NCBI GenBank assembly: GCA_002937995.1
Contig: PTLG01000003.1
Location: 1-44,673, forward strand
Length of the DNA: 44,673 nucleotides
DNA from: Alphaproteobacteria bacterium MarineAlpha3_Bin7
GTDB lineage: Bacteria > Pseudomonadota > Alphaproteobacteria > Rhodospirillales > UBA2165
Direction of reading: 5' to 3'
In this document: positions 28,076 to 36,233 of the stretch, piece by piece
Layout: the number at the start of each line of letters is the position of its first letter
How positions within the stretch are numbered: position 1 is the first letter of the stretch
Notes under the pieces: model-generated
Seen by the model: the letters and a program-made list of their open reading frames with translations, nothing else
Told to the model about the DNA's origin: nothing
Database searches by the model: none
Translations under genes and position numbers: made by a program

Positions 28076-28654
28076 ATGGTTGGCGAAACTAGTTCTCTTG
28101 CACTACCATCTTTAAGTGAGGTCGTTTTAAAAACTGGCAACTTTGATCGGTTAAAGAATTGGTATATAACGGCTTTGGGCTGCGAGCCATTTTTCACTCG
28201 CCCCCGCCCGAAAGAAACTTCGTGGACTGGCGCTCAGCAGATTGCATTCTTCAAGCTGATGGGAGAATACCCCTATTCCCAAGTTTTGGGTATATTTGAG
28301 GTTGACGGAACTGTTGACAGCCCAAGCACAGATCCCGGACTGCACCACCTACAATTTGCTCATGCAAGCTTTGATGAGTTATTTGATCGCTACGATAATT
28401 TGAAGGCTGAAGGGATACTGCCTGCCCACACTTGGAATCACGGCGTAAGCACTAGTTTCTATTACGCGGATCCAGATGGTAATATGGCAGAAATGAACTG
28501 CGTTAATTTTGCTACCGAGGCCGAGTTTTTCGGATATTTTGAAACTGAGTCTTACAAAAAAAATGTGTCGGGTATAGAAATAGAGGCGGAAGATTATATT
28601 AGCCGTTATAGAAGCGGGACCCCGAGAGAAGAGCTTGTAAAGATAGAAGTTTAG
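28076..28654 (+). CDS. VOC-family protein, biphenyl-diol dioxygenase-like
   Basis: 192-residue vicinal oxygen chelate protein. GLHHLQFAHASFDEL supplies a metal His and YADPDGNMAEMNCV the Glu, as in extradiol dioxygenases of the two-domain class reduced to a short form. The first expected His ligand at the start of the first strand (family HVVL) is replaced in LSEVVLKTGNF by Glu, so metal binding may be altered. A polar C-terminal tail of about 40 residues follows. AGGAGG is upstream of the ATG. It stands alone, divergent from the cyclase genes, and its role is unclear. Confidence 0.68.
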   Translation: MVGETSSLALPSLSEVVLKTGNFDRLKNWYITALGCEPFFTRPRPKETSWTGAQQIAFFKLMGEYPYSQVLGIFEVDGTVDSPSTDPGLHHLQFAHASFDELFDRYDNLKAEGILPAHTWNHGVSTSFYYADPDGNMAEMNCVNFATEAEFFGYFETESYKKNVSGIEIEAEDYISRYRSGTPREELVKIEV

Positions 28655-28660
28655 GAAGAC

Positions 28661-28969
28661 TTACTCATCAAAATCTGCTGTAAAGCCGGCATCTGTGCCC
28701 TGATAGTTTCCATGTTTATCAATGGGCTTTTTTTTCTTAGCTCGGCTATTTTTTGAGGGTGTTGGATTTTGAATAGAGTCTGAGGTAAAGCCTACATCCG
28801 TGCCGTCATAATCACCGTGCTTATCTATCGGCTTTGGCCTAGCATAAATAGGTTTTTTTCTGACCCTTGAAACCTTCTTTTTTTTCTTCTTTGCCTTGGA
28901 CTTCGTATCAAACCCAATAATTTTTTGAGCATAAGCTCGAGCATAAGGGCGATCATTTTCTTCCGTCAT
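28661..28969 (-). CDS. Lysine-rich protein with a duplicated 19-residue KPIDKHG motif
   Basis: 102 residues, no family recognised. The N-terminal third is basic, with a run of six Lys near residue 27-32 and further Lys/Arg clusters. Then two copies of one motif follow: KPIDKHGDYDGTDVGFTSD (46-64) and KPIDKHGNYQGTDAGFTAD (81-99), identical at 15 of 19 positions and 35 residues apart, joined by a Ser/Asn/Lys-rich linker. The 35-residue period and conserved GTD and GF imply a repeated binding unit; the basic part could bind nucleic acid. No signal peptide or membrane helix. ATG start with GGAA 7-8 bp upstream. Convergent with the VOC gene (6-bp gap). It lies 55 bp downstream of the HA-repeat gene on the same strand. 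Confidence 0.6.
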   Translation of the reverse strand: MTEENDRPYARAYAQKIIGFDTKSKAKKKKKKVSRVRKKPIYARPKPIDKHGDYDGTDVGFTSDSIQNPTPSKNSRAKKKKPIDKHGNYQGTDAGFTADFDE

Positions 28970-29024
28970 GATATAATTCCAAAAAATGAAAGTTTAAGAG
29001 AGAGTGAAACACTATGATTTAATA

Positions 29025-29429
29025 TTACCATCTCCAGCCCTGTAATTTCTCCAGCTTTCTCATACGTTCCTCACTTAATTGATCTCTCGCCAATCGTTGA
29101 CGTTCTACCCATCGATACAATTTATATCCATCGGGAGCTGTGTGTTTTACAGGCACATCTGCGTCTCCATAGGCCGCCACATATTCCTCTAGATATTCAA
29201 ACCCTTCATCCCAGCTTGTATCTTTTGGGCTCCAGGTCCAACCCTTAAGTTGATCCAACTGCCTCCTTTTTTGTAGATCCATTGAATTTTTCTGCAAGCG
29301 CTGTCGCTCAACCCATCTCCCTAATTGAAATCCATCTGGACAGACGTAATTCGCAGAAAGATCAGCATTACCATTGGCAATGATGTATTCTTCCATGTAT
29401 TCAAAACCAACTTCCCAGGAATCATCCAA
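29025..29429 (-). CDS. Protein of two helicase-associated (HA) repeats, no helicase
   Basis: 134 residues made of two repeats of about 67 residues. Each has the pattern SW..GFEY.EEY, ADL/ADV, PDG..L.RWVERQR, and ends LKGWTW or LQGWRW, as in the helicase-associated domain found at the C-termini of marine bacterial DEAD/SNF2-like helicases. Here there is no ATPase part and no sign of truncation upstream: the TTG start has GGAGG 9 bp before it. The two repeats differ, so this is not a recent duplication. Role unknown; nucleic-acid binding is plausible because of the many aromatic and basic residues. Confidence 0.68.
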   Translation of the reverse strand: MDDSWEVGFEYMEEYIIANGNADLSANYVCPDGFQLGRWVERQRLQKNSMDLQKRRQLDQLKGWTWSPKDTSWDEGFEYLEEYVAAYGDADVPVKHTAPDGYKLYRWVERQRLARDQLSEERMRKLEKLQGWRW

Positions 29430-29607
29430 AACAAATTTCCTCCGAAAAACAAAATAAACTACGTAAAATTTGGTAAATATAAAAGAATAAATTGGTACAG
29501 AAAATTATTTTTATAAACAGCTTAGTATAGCAAGGTCTGAAATGTTGTTAAAAACCAATAATTTACCACTTTCAAAAAACAGGCCTAAATATTTTTGTAA
29601 CAATTTG

Positions 29608-29635
29608 TTGACGGTTTTTTAAATAATTATACTAT
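29608..29635 (+). promoter_or_regulatory. nrdA promoter overlapping the NrdR-like box
   Basis: TTGACG (29608-29613) is a good -35. TACTAT (29630-29635) with a 16-bp spacer is the best placed -10 and lies inside the palindrome at 29629-29644. A repressor on the palindrome would block RNA polymerase. Confidence 0.5.
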
Positions 29636-29644
29636 ATATAGTAT
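29629..29644. promoter_or_regulatory. NrdR-box-like palindrome
   Basis: ATACTATATATAGTAT is a perfect 16-bp palindrome that matches the known NrdR consensus ACACwATATATwGTGT at most positions. NrdR boxes normally occur in pairs 15-16 bp apart; the only candidate partner (AACAATTTGTT, centred near 29606, about three turns upstream) is weak. Position over the nrdA -10 fits repression of ribonucleotide reductase. No nrdR gene is in the window. Confidence 0.6.
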
Positions 29645-29846
29645 TTGTTATATCTTTTTAGCCAATAAAGAGATTAAAAAAATGGGTTGCTGGGGCACCT
29701 CTAAGCAGTATGTTTCAAGGGGTGATTTGGTTCCTTGGGGGTTCCAATTTGACTAGCTAGTTGATTAGCGAAGGCAGGAGACATTTGATCCTAATTGGGT
29801 TACAATAGTCTGCTCGGGGTTTGGTTTTTAATTAACGGAGATAATT

Positions 29847-31736
29847 TTGCTAGATAATACCATTCAAACAATTAAAGGTCCTAAGGTTGATGTTGATAAA
29901 AGCAGAAACGAAAAATTAACAGATTTTGGGAAAGCAACCCTCTCCGACCGATACCTCTTACCCCAAGAAGATTACCAAGATTTATTTGCCAGAGTAGCTA
30001 GCACCTATGGAGATAATTCCTCCCATGCCCAAAGAATTTATGACTATTTAAGCAATCAATGGTTCATGGCCGCTACGCCCGTTCTTTCAAACGGTGGGTC
30101 TAATAGGGGCTTGCCTATTTCTTGTTTTTTAAATGAGAGCAGCGATAGTTTGGATGGCATTGTTGACCTTTGGACTGAAAATGTCTGGCTGGCCTCCTCT
30201 GGTGGTGGTATCGGAAGCTATTGGGGAAACCTGAGGTCTATTGGTGAAAAAGTAGGAGTATCGGGAAAAACTTCTGGTGTTATCCCGTTTATCCGGGTTA
30301 TGGACTCTCTTACACTTGCCATTAGCCAAGGTTCTCTTAGACGAGGATCAGCAGCCGTTTACTTACCACTTACCCATCCAGAAATTGAAGAATTCATAGA
30401 AATCAGGAGGCCGACTGGGGGAGACCCAAACAGAAAGGCACCCAATCTTCATCATGGGGTACTTGTACCAGATGAATTTATGAGAGCAGTGGAAAATGAC
30501 CAAGAGTGGGCTTTATTAAGTCCTAAAGATCAGGCGCCCGTCAGAAAAATATCAGCTAGATCACTTTGGATACGATTGTTAACAGCTAGAGTGGAAGTTG
30601 GAGAGCCTTATATTATTTTCTCAGACCAAGTTAACCGTAAAATACCTGAGCACCATAAGTTGGCAGGACTATCGGTTAAAACTTCTAATCTATGTAGTGA
30701 AATAACTTTACCAACTGGCAAAGATCATCTTGGAGAAGATAGAACTGCTGTATGCTGTTTATCATCGCTAAATATTGAAACATTCGAAGAATGGAAAGAT
30801 AATCCTGTGTTTATTGAAGACGTAATGCTTTTTTTGGATAATGTTCTTCAAGACTTTATTGACAACGCGCCAGACAGTATGGCTCGAGCAAAATATTCTG
30901 CATATAGAGAGAGGTCTGTAGGACTTGGGGTTATGGGCTTTCATTCATTCCTCCAGGCTAACAATGTTCCGTTTGAGTCTGCCCTAGCAAAATCTTGGAA
31001 CCTAAAAATTTTTAGGCACATCCACTCTGGTGTAGAAGCAGCCTCTGAACTATTGGCCAAGGAGAGAGGGGCGTGCCCTGATGCAGCTGACTATGGTATA
31101 AATCAGAGGTTTTCTAATAAGACCGCTATCGCGCCAACTGCCAGTATTTCTATTATTTGTGGAGGGACCTCCCCAGGAATAGAGCCAATTAGTGGAAATA
31201 GCTATACCCAAAAAACATTGTCTGGCTCTTTCAATGTTAGGAATCGACACCTCAAAAAACTTTTAGCTGAAAAAGGTAAGGATGAGGAGGATGTTTGGAC
31301 ATCCATAACCGTAAATGAGGGCTCTGTTCAACATCTCGACTTTTTAACAGACGACGAAAAAGCTGTTTTCAAAACAGCCTTTGAACTTGATCAGCGATGG
31401 ATTGTCGATTTGGCTGCTGATAGAACACCTTATATAGATCAATCTCAATCAGTAAACTTATTTATTCCTGCTGACATTCACAAACGAGATCTACATCAGA
31501 TTCATCATATGGCATGGAAGAAAGGCATGAAAAGTCTCTACTATTGTCGCTCTAAATCTATTCAAAGAGCGGAAGATATTTTTACAAAGGAAAGTGGTCT
31601 AGAATCAGCTGCTAAAGGGGCTAACGTCGAAATGCCACTTCCAAGCCAAGATACCGAAGAGCTTCCTATTGCGGCAAGAATTAACGATAATACCTCCGAA
31701 AACAATGACTACGATGAGTGTCTAGCTTGTCAGTAA
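29847..31736 (+). CDS. nrdA: Class Ia ribonucleotide reductase, large subunit
   Basis: Converts ribonucleoside diphosphates to deoxy forms. 629 residues, shorter than the usual 750 because the N-terminal ATP-cone is missing: the protein starts directly in the catalytic domain. The reaction cysteines are in PISCFLNES and NLCSEITLP, the radical-transfer tyrosines in SLYYCRS, and the C-terminal redox pair in the last residues, CLACQ. The loop APTASISIICGGTSPGIEP is also present. The TTG start has GGAG 6 bp upstream. Absence of the ATP-cone means no dATP activity switch in this subunit, so control may rest on the NrdR box upstream. nrdB follows by 18 bp. Confidence 0.93.
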   Translation: MLDNTIQTIKGPKVDVDKSRNEKLTDFGKATLSDRYLLPQEDYQDLFARVASTYGDNSSHAQRIYDYLSNQWFMAATPVLSNGGSNRGLPISCFLNESSDSLDGIVDLWTENVWLASSGGGIGSYWGNLRSIGEKVGVSGKTSGVIPFIRVMDSLTLAISQGSLRRGSAAVYLPLTHPEIEEFIEIRRPTGGDPNRKAPNLHHGVLVPDEFMRAVENDQEWALLSPKDQAPVRKISARSLWIRLLTARVEVGEPYIIFSDQVNRKIPEHHKLAGLSVKTSNLCSEITLPTGKDHLGEDRTAVCCLSSLNIETFEEWKDNPVFIEDVMLFLDNVLQDFIDNAPDSMARAKYSAYRERSVGLGVMGFHSFLQANNVPFESALAKSWNLKIFRHIHSGVEAASELLAKERGACPDAADYGINQRFSNKTAIAPTASISIICGGTSPGIEPISGNSYTQKTLSGSFNVRNRHLKKLLAEKGKDEEDVWTSITVNEGSVQHLDFLTDDEKAVFKTAFELDQRWIVDLAADRTPYIDQSQSVNLFIPADIHKRDLHQIHHMAWKKGMKSLYYCRSKSIQRAEDIFTKESGLESAAKGANVEMPLPSQDTEELPIAARINDNTSENNDYDECLACQ

Positions 31737-31754
31737 AGATAGAGAATCACTAGA

Positions 31755-32714
31755 ATGTCCCTTTTAGATGCCAGACCGGTTTACAAGCCCTTTAGCTACC
31801 CTTGGTGCTATGATGCATGGCTCACCCAGCAAAGATTGCACTGGCTTCCTGAAGAAGTCCCACTCGCAGACGATGTAAAAGATTGGCATAATAAGCTAAC
31901 TCCAAGCGAACAGCATCTAATGACTCAAATATTTCGGTTCTTCACTCAATCGGATATCGAAGTAAATAACTGCTATATGAAGCATTATGCACAGGTCTTT
32001 CAACCAACAGAAGTACAAATGATGCTTGCAGCTTTTTCCAATATCGAAACCATACATATAGCAGCTTATTCTCACTTACTAGATACTATTGGCATGCCCG
32101 AAACCGAATATTCGGCATTTCTTCAATATAAAGAGATGAAAGATAAGTATGACTACATGCAAGAATTTAGCATGGATTCACTTGATAACATTGCAAAAAC
32201 CTTAGCCGTTTTTGGTGCTTTCACAGAGGGCCTCCAGTTATTTGCCAGCTTCGCTATTCTTTTGAATTTTCCACGCCTAAATAAAATGAAAGGTATGGGG
32301 CAAATTGTTACTTGGTCCGTACGAGATGAAAGCTTGCACTGCGCCTCCGCTATTAAGCTTTTTCGAACTTTTCTTAACGAAAATCCAGAAGTGTGGACTC
32401 AAGAATTTCAGAGAGAATTATATAAAGCCTGTGAAACAATAGTAACCCACGAGGATGCCTTTATAGAACTTGCTTTTGAACTGGGACCTATTGAAGGGTT
32501 AGCGGCTGATGAAATCAAAGATTACATAAGATTTACTGCTAATAGAAGATTATCCCAACTTGGCTTACAACCAATTTACCAAATTGATAAGCACCCCCTT
32601 CCTTGGTTGGATACAATGCTAAATGCTGTAGAGCATACAAATTTTTTTGAAAATAGGGCGACAGAATACTCAAAAGCAGCCACCAAAGGAAGTTGGGAAG
32701 AGGCATTTGAGTAA
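31755..32714 (+). CDS. nrdB: Class Ia ribonucleotide reductase, small subunit
   Basis: Holds the dimetal site and tyrosyl radical that start catalysis. 319 residues. The ligand set by alignment to E. coli NrdB is Asp67, Glu98, His101, Glu158, Glu192 and His195, with the radical Tyr105 in ETIHIAAY; the spacing matches E. coli exactly between Asp67 and Tyr105 and between Glu158 and His195. So this is a standard Fe/Tyr subunit, not a Mn/Fe or radical-less type. No ATP-cone is present at its N-terminus either. It follows nrdA in one operon; ruvX begins 55 bp later. Confidence 0.94.
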   Translation: MSLLDARPVYKPFSYPWCYDAWLTQQRLHWLPEEVPLADDVKDWHNKLTPSEQHLMTQIFRFFTQSDIEVNNCYMKHYAQVFQPTEVQMMLAAFSNIETIHIAAYSHLLDTIGMPETEYSAFLQYKEMKDKYDYMQEFSMDSLDNIAKTLAVFGAFTEGLQLFASFAILLNFPRLNKMKGMGQIVTWSVRDESLHCASAIKLFRTFLNENPEVWTQEFQRELYKACETIVTHEDAFIELAFELGPIEGLAADEIKDYIRFTANRRLSQLGLQPIYQIDKHPLPWLDTMLNAVEHTNFFENRATEYSKAATKGSWEEAFE

Positions 32715-32769
32715 AATAGTTTGCTGTCTCTTCAGCTTAGTTTGACTTTACAGTAACCAACCCAAGTCA

Positions 32770-33237
32770 ATGATTTTTGAAAAAGTTTCAGAACTAATGA
32801 GGACTTTCCCCAAAGGATCAAGATTACTCGGTCTTGACGTAGGAAAAAAAAATATTGGTATAGCGATATCTGATCTGGGCTTAAAAATAGCTAGTCCAAA
32901 CTCAAACTTAAAACGAACCAAGCTAAAAAAAGATATAGAATCTCTTGAGCAAATTATTTTGGATAAAAATATTGGAGGTCTGATATGTGGCCTACCTATT
33001 AAATTAGATGGCTCAGAAGGCAAAGCCTGCCAATCTACTCGGCAGTTCGCAAAAGATGTAAACGCCGAACTTTCTATTGGTATAAGCTTTTGGGATGAGA
33101 GGCTCTCAACGGTTGCTGTTGAACGGGTATTAATTCAGGAAGCAAATCTAAGCCGGCAGCGACGATCGCAGATTGTAGATAAGGTTGCGGCTGTTTATAT
33201 ATTGCAATCAGCCTTAGATTATTTATCTAGTAATTAA
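32770..33237 (+). CDS. ruvX: Putative pre-16S rRNA nuclease / Holliday junction resolvase-like protein
   Basis: YqgF/RuvX family of RNase H fold, 155 residues. The acidic residues are in LGLDVGKKNIGIAISD near residue 20, WDERLST near 112, and VDKVAA near 138; GLICGLPIKLDGSEG in the middle is also conserved. In E. coli the homologue YqgF trims 16S rRNA precursor. ATG start at 32770 without a clear ribosome binding site. In many relatives it faces gatC; here nrdAB is upstream instead. A long 12-13 residue N-terminal lead before the fold is normal. Confidence 0.88.
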   Translation: MIFEKVSELMRTFPKGSRLLGLDVGKKNIGIAISDLGLKIASPNSNLKRTKLKKDIESLEQIILDKNIGGLICGLPIKLDGSEGKACQSTRQFAKDVNAELSIGISFWDERLSTVAVERVLIQEANLSRQRRSQIVDKVAAVYILQSALDYLSSN

Positions 33238-33283
33238 TTTTACCTTCACTAATAATCTCTTCCAAGGTTTGTACCCAAACCAG

Positions 33284-33724
33284 TCAGACAGCAGGTTCAA
33301 AGCCAGGTTCATATTTTGGACCGCTCATGGTTCCGTCTACGGCCATACCAATAATACTGTGGGACAAATCCTTCAGCGCCAAAAAAATCACGTCCTCCTC
33401 CTCTGTGGCTACAATTGAGTGAGGTGCATTCGCTGGTATGTAAATTAGTGAACCAGCAGGCGCAACAAATTCCTTTTCATTAATTACCCCCTTTAGTGTC
33501 CCCTTAATGACAAAGTTAAATTGCTCATTAGGGTGTGTGTGCAAGCGAGAACCTGTTCCCTTAGGCTTATGGATATAACCCACAAGCATACGCTCACCTT
33601 CCACCACACCCCCATGAGATGTTGAGTACCCTGGACCCGCATCAATAATATTTAGTTGTTCCATTTCAAAACAATAATCCCCATCCCCAGCAAGAACAGC
33701 ACCTTCAGTTTTAACCTCTCTCAT
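33284..33724 (-). CDS. Single-domain cupin protein
   Basis: 146 residues from ATG 33724, chosen because GGAG lies 7 bp upstream; an extended frame to 33904 would add a weakly supported stretch overlapping pyrB. The cupin metal motifs are recognisable: TGSRLHTHPNEQFNFVIKG (His, His, Glu) and IPANAPHSIVA (His). So one metal-binding beta barrel, possibly an oxygenase, isomerase or sensor of small acids. No neighbour points to a substrate. Convergent with ruvX across 46 bp. Confidence 0.75.
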   Translation of the reverse strand: MREVKTEGAVLAGDGDYCFEMEQLNIIDAGPGYSTSHGGVVEGERMLVGYIHKPKGTGSRLHTHPNEQFNFVIKGTLKGVINEKEFVAPAGSLIYIPANAPHSIVATEEEDVIFLALKDLSHSIIGMAVDGTMSGPKYEPGFEPAV

Positions 33725-33884
33725 TTGCAATCTCCAAAAACCTCTAAAAAGTATTATTAGTAACAAAATTTGTCTATAAACTAGGTGACCAACATATTCA
33801 ATGTTTATAGGCAAATCTTTTATGCTAAAAACAAAATCTTTATTTTCTGGACGAAAATGATATCCAGCTCTATATTGCGGTTTT

Positions 33885-34853
33885 ATGGCTGATGAAGCTG
33901 CCAACTTAGGGTTTTATCATACCCACTTACTCGGAATAGAAGGTCTTTCTAGAACCGAGATTTCTTCTTTATTAGATAAATCGGAAGAATATGTAGAACA
34001 AAACCGCAAGGCAGACAAAAAAGTTGATTTGCTTCGTGGCAGAACGATTATTAATTTGTTTTTTGAGAATTCTACTAGAACTAGAACCTCTTTTGAACTC
34101 GCTGGTAAAAGGCTCAGCGCCGATGTAATAAATATGTCTATGGGAAATAGTTCTATAAAAAAGGGCGAGACACTCATAGATACAGCAATGACTTTAAACG
34201 CTATGCACCCGGATATATTGGTGGTGAGGCATGGTGAAAGTGGGGCAACGCAATTATTAGCAGAAAAAGTAAACTGTTCGGTTATAAATGCTGGAGATGG
34301 CAGCCATGAACATCCTACCCAAGCCCTGTTAGATGCACTTACTATTAGAAGAAGATTAAAAAAATTAGAAGGGCTCGTTATTGCTATATGTGGCGATATT
34401 GCCCATTCTAGAGTTGCTCGATCAAATATTCATCTTTTGGTAACTATGGGAGCTGAGGTTAGAGTAGTAGCACCACCCACACTACTACCCCCAGCGGTCG
34501 AACAGCTTGGTGTAACAGTTTTTCACGATATGAAAAAAGGCTTGGAAAACACTGATATAGTCATGGTTTTGAGGCTACAAAACGAGCGGATGGATGGAAA
34601 CTTTATACCTTCAATACGAGAATATTTCCTGTTTTTCGGACTAGATTACGACAAACTATCTGTAGCAAAATCTGACGCCCTCATAATGCACCCAGGGCCA
34701 GCCAATCGCGGCGTTGAAATAGACTCTATAGTTGCAGATGACTTTAGTCGCAGTGTTATTCGTGAACAGGTAGAAATGGGAGTAGCAGTGAGGATGGCTT
34801 GCCTAGAAATACTCTCAGCAAATATACAAAGAAAAAGAGCCAGTGAAGAATAA
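33885..34853 (+). CDS. pyrB: Aspartate carbamoyltransferase catalytic subunit
   Basis: Condenses carbamoyl phosphate with aspartate in pyrimidine synthesis. 322 residues. The carbamoyl-phosphate motif is [13 protein letters not shown] near residue 57, [11 protein letters not shown] follows near 138, and [13 protein letters not shown] is the aspartate-side loop. No regulatory PyrI is encoded nearby. The next gene, a dihydroorotase-like protein, starts 27 bp later, and in Pseudomonas and relatives an inactive dihydroorotase of this kind forms the ATCase complex with PyrB. The 161 bp before pyrB contains the divergent promoters with the cupin gene. Confidence 0.94.
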   Translation: MADEAANLGFYHTHLLGIEGLSRTEISSLLDKSEEYVEQNRKADKKVDLLRGRTIINLFFENSTRTRTSFELAGKRLSADVINMSMGNSSIKKGETLIDTAMTLNAMHPDILVVRHGESGATQLLAEKVNCSVINAGDGSHEHPTQALLDALTIRRRLKKLEGLVIAICGDIAHSRVARSNIHLLVTMGAEVRVVAPPTLLPPAVEQLGVTVFHDMKKGLENTDIVMVLRLQNERMDGNFIPSIREYFLFFGLDYDKLSVAKSDALIMHPGPANRGVEIDSIVADDFSRSVIREQVEMGVAVRMACLEILSANIQRKRASEE

Positions 34854-34880
34854 ACATAGTGATGGTCATAAGGAGCAAAA

Positions 34881-36215
34881 ATGAGTGGTAACTGGACAGC
34901 TGCTATGCCCGATAACAATTTAGGAAAACAAGTTTATATTAACGCTAGATTACTTGACCCTGCTAGCGGACTAGATGTCAAAGGTTCCCTTATTACTGAC
35001 GGGGAAACCATTAGTGACTTTGGAGAAAATATATTTCCCGACGGATTGCCAAGTGATGCAGAAATAATTGATTGCGATGGCAAGTGCCTCTCACCTGGTT
35101 TCGTAGATTTTCGAGTGCAAATAAGGGAACCAGGAGAGGAGCATAAAGAAACCATTGAAACTGCTGGTCGCTCGGCAACTGCTGGTGGCGTTACAACAAT
35201 GGTGTGTCTTCCTAATACTATACCAATAATCGAAGATATGTCAGTTGTCGGCTTTGTAGCTCGTCGCGCAAGGCTAATAGGTCTTAGTAAAATTTATCCA
35301 TATGCTGCACTTACTAAAAAGCTTGAAGGCGTGGAACTCACAGAAATGGGTGTTCTAGCTCAAGCTGGTGCTGTTGCGTTTACAGATGGAGAAAAGGTAA
35401 TTGCTAACCCTCAAGTTTTGAGAAGAGCCCTTACCTATGCTCTAACTTTTGACTTACTTATTATTCAACATCCTGAGGAACCAACTTTGGCAAGTGGCGT
35501 TATGAATTCTGGTGAAATGTCCACTCGTTTGGGACTTCCTGGAATTCCAACCGTTGCAGAGACTATTATAGTTGAAAGAGATATCCGTCTTGTCGAACTA
35601 ACAGGGGGAAAGATACATTTTGCTAACGTTTCGACAAAAGATGCCATTGATGCTATTAGAAAAGCTAAATCCAAAGGCTTGAAAATAACATGCGATACTG
35701 CGCCCCCTTATTTTTCTTTAAATGAAAACTCAGTAGGCGAATATCGCACCTTTGCTAAGCTTTCGCCCCCTCTTAGAAATGAACAGGACAGGTTAAGTGT
35801 AGTTGAAGCTTTGCAGGACGGAACAATAGATCTTATCGCAAGCAGCCATGCCCCTCAGGATGAGGACAGCAAGCGACTGCCATTTGCCCAGGCTGCCTAT
35901 GGTGGGGTTGGCCTAGAGACCTTACTTCCAGTTTGTTTGGAATTATATCATAACGGCCATATGAGTCTTCTTGAATGTTTGTCAAAAATAACGTCTGGAC
36001 CGGCACAGCTTTTAGGATTACCAGCCGGGCAACTAATTAAAGGTCAAAGAGCAGATCTCACACTTTTTGATCCCGATGAAGGCTGGCTGGTACAAGCTGA
36101 CAACTTAGCCAGTAAAGCAAAAAATACTCCATTTGATGGTAGGCCTGTCCAAGGAACGGTATTGCGAACTGTTATAGATGGAAGAGCGGTCTATCAATCT
36201 AGTAAACTTTCTTAA
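34881..36215 (+). CDS. pyrC: Dihydroorotase-like protein, probably inactive (PyrC')
   Basis: 444 residues with the dihydroorotase fold (PGFVDFRVQIREPG, TMVCLPNTIP, FAKLSPPLRNEQDR, GLPAGQLIKGQRADLTLFDP). The catalytic metal ligands are changed: the HxH motif is Arg78-Val-Gln80, one ligand His is Asn249 in HFANVST, and the catalytic Asp of SDHAP is Ser322 in SSHAP. His197 and His323 remain. Such proteins act as a structural partner of PyrB in Pseudomonas-type ATCase, and the DxRxQ form is common beside pyrB in alphaproteobacteria. A functional dihydroorotase must be elsewhere. AGGAG lies 5 bp before the ATG. Confidence 0.85.
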   Translation: MSGNWTAAMPDNNLGKQVYINARLLDPASGLDVKGSLITDGETISDFGENIFPDGLPSDAEIIDCDGKCLSPGFVDFRVQIREPGEEHKETIETAGRSATAGGVTTMVCLPNTIPIIEDMSVVGFVARRARLIGLSKIYPYAALTKKLEGVELTEMGVLAQAGAVAFTDGEKVIANPQVLRRALTYALTFDLLIIQHPEEPTLASGVMNSGEMSTRLGLPGIPTVAETIIVERDIRLVELTGGKIHFANVSTKDAIDAIRKAKSKGLKITCDTAPPYFSLNENSVGEYRTFAKLSPPLRNEQDRLSVVEALQDGTIDLIASSHAPQDEDSKRLPFAQAAYGGVGLETLLPVCLELYHNGHMSLLECLSKITSGPAQLLGLPAGQLIKGQRADLTLFDPDEGWLVQADNLASKAKNTPFDGRPVQGTVLRTVIDGRAVYQSSKLS

Positions 36216-36233
36216 GTTTTTTAGGACACAACG

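Larger units (their letters stand above)
29430..29846. other. Intergenic region and nrdA leader
   Basis: A 417-bp gap between the divergent HA gene and nrdA. It holds the promoter and NrdR-like box near 29608-29644 and then about 200 bases of transcribed leader. In the leader CACCTC (29698-29703) can pair with GGGGTG further on, and two TTGG...CCAA style stems are possible, so some structure is likely. A 24-codon ORF (ATG at 29682) lacks a ribosome binding site and is not called. The first 180 bp hold nothing recognisable. Confidence 0.5.

Noticed and set aside
29682..29756. 24-codon ORF in the nrdA leader as a leader peptide
   Set aside because: No ribosome binding site and no run of regulatory codons.
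29645..29846. Cobalamin riboswitch in the nrdA leader
   Set aside because: GGCAGGAGAC resembles part of a B12 box, but the other conserved core elements of cobalamin riboswitches are not found in the right order.
33725..33904. 60-residue N-terminal extension of the cupin gene
   Set aside because: It overlaps the pyrB start, lacks a ribosome binding site, and the internal ATG at 33724 has GGAG at good spacing.
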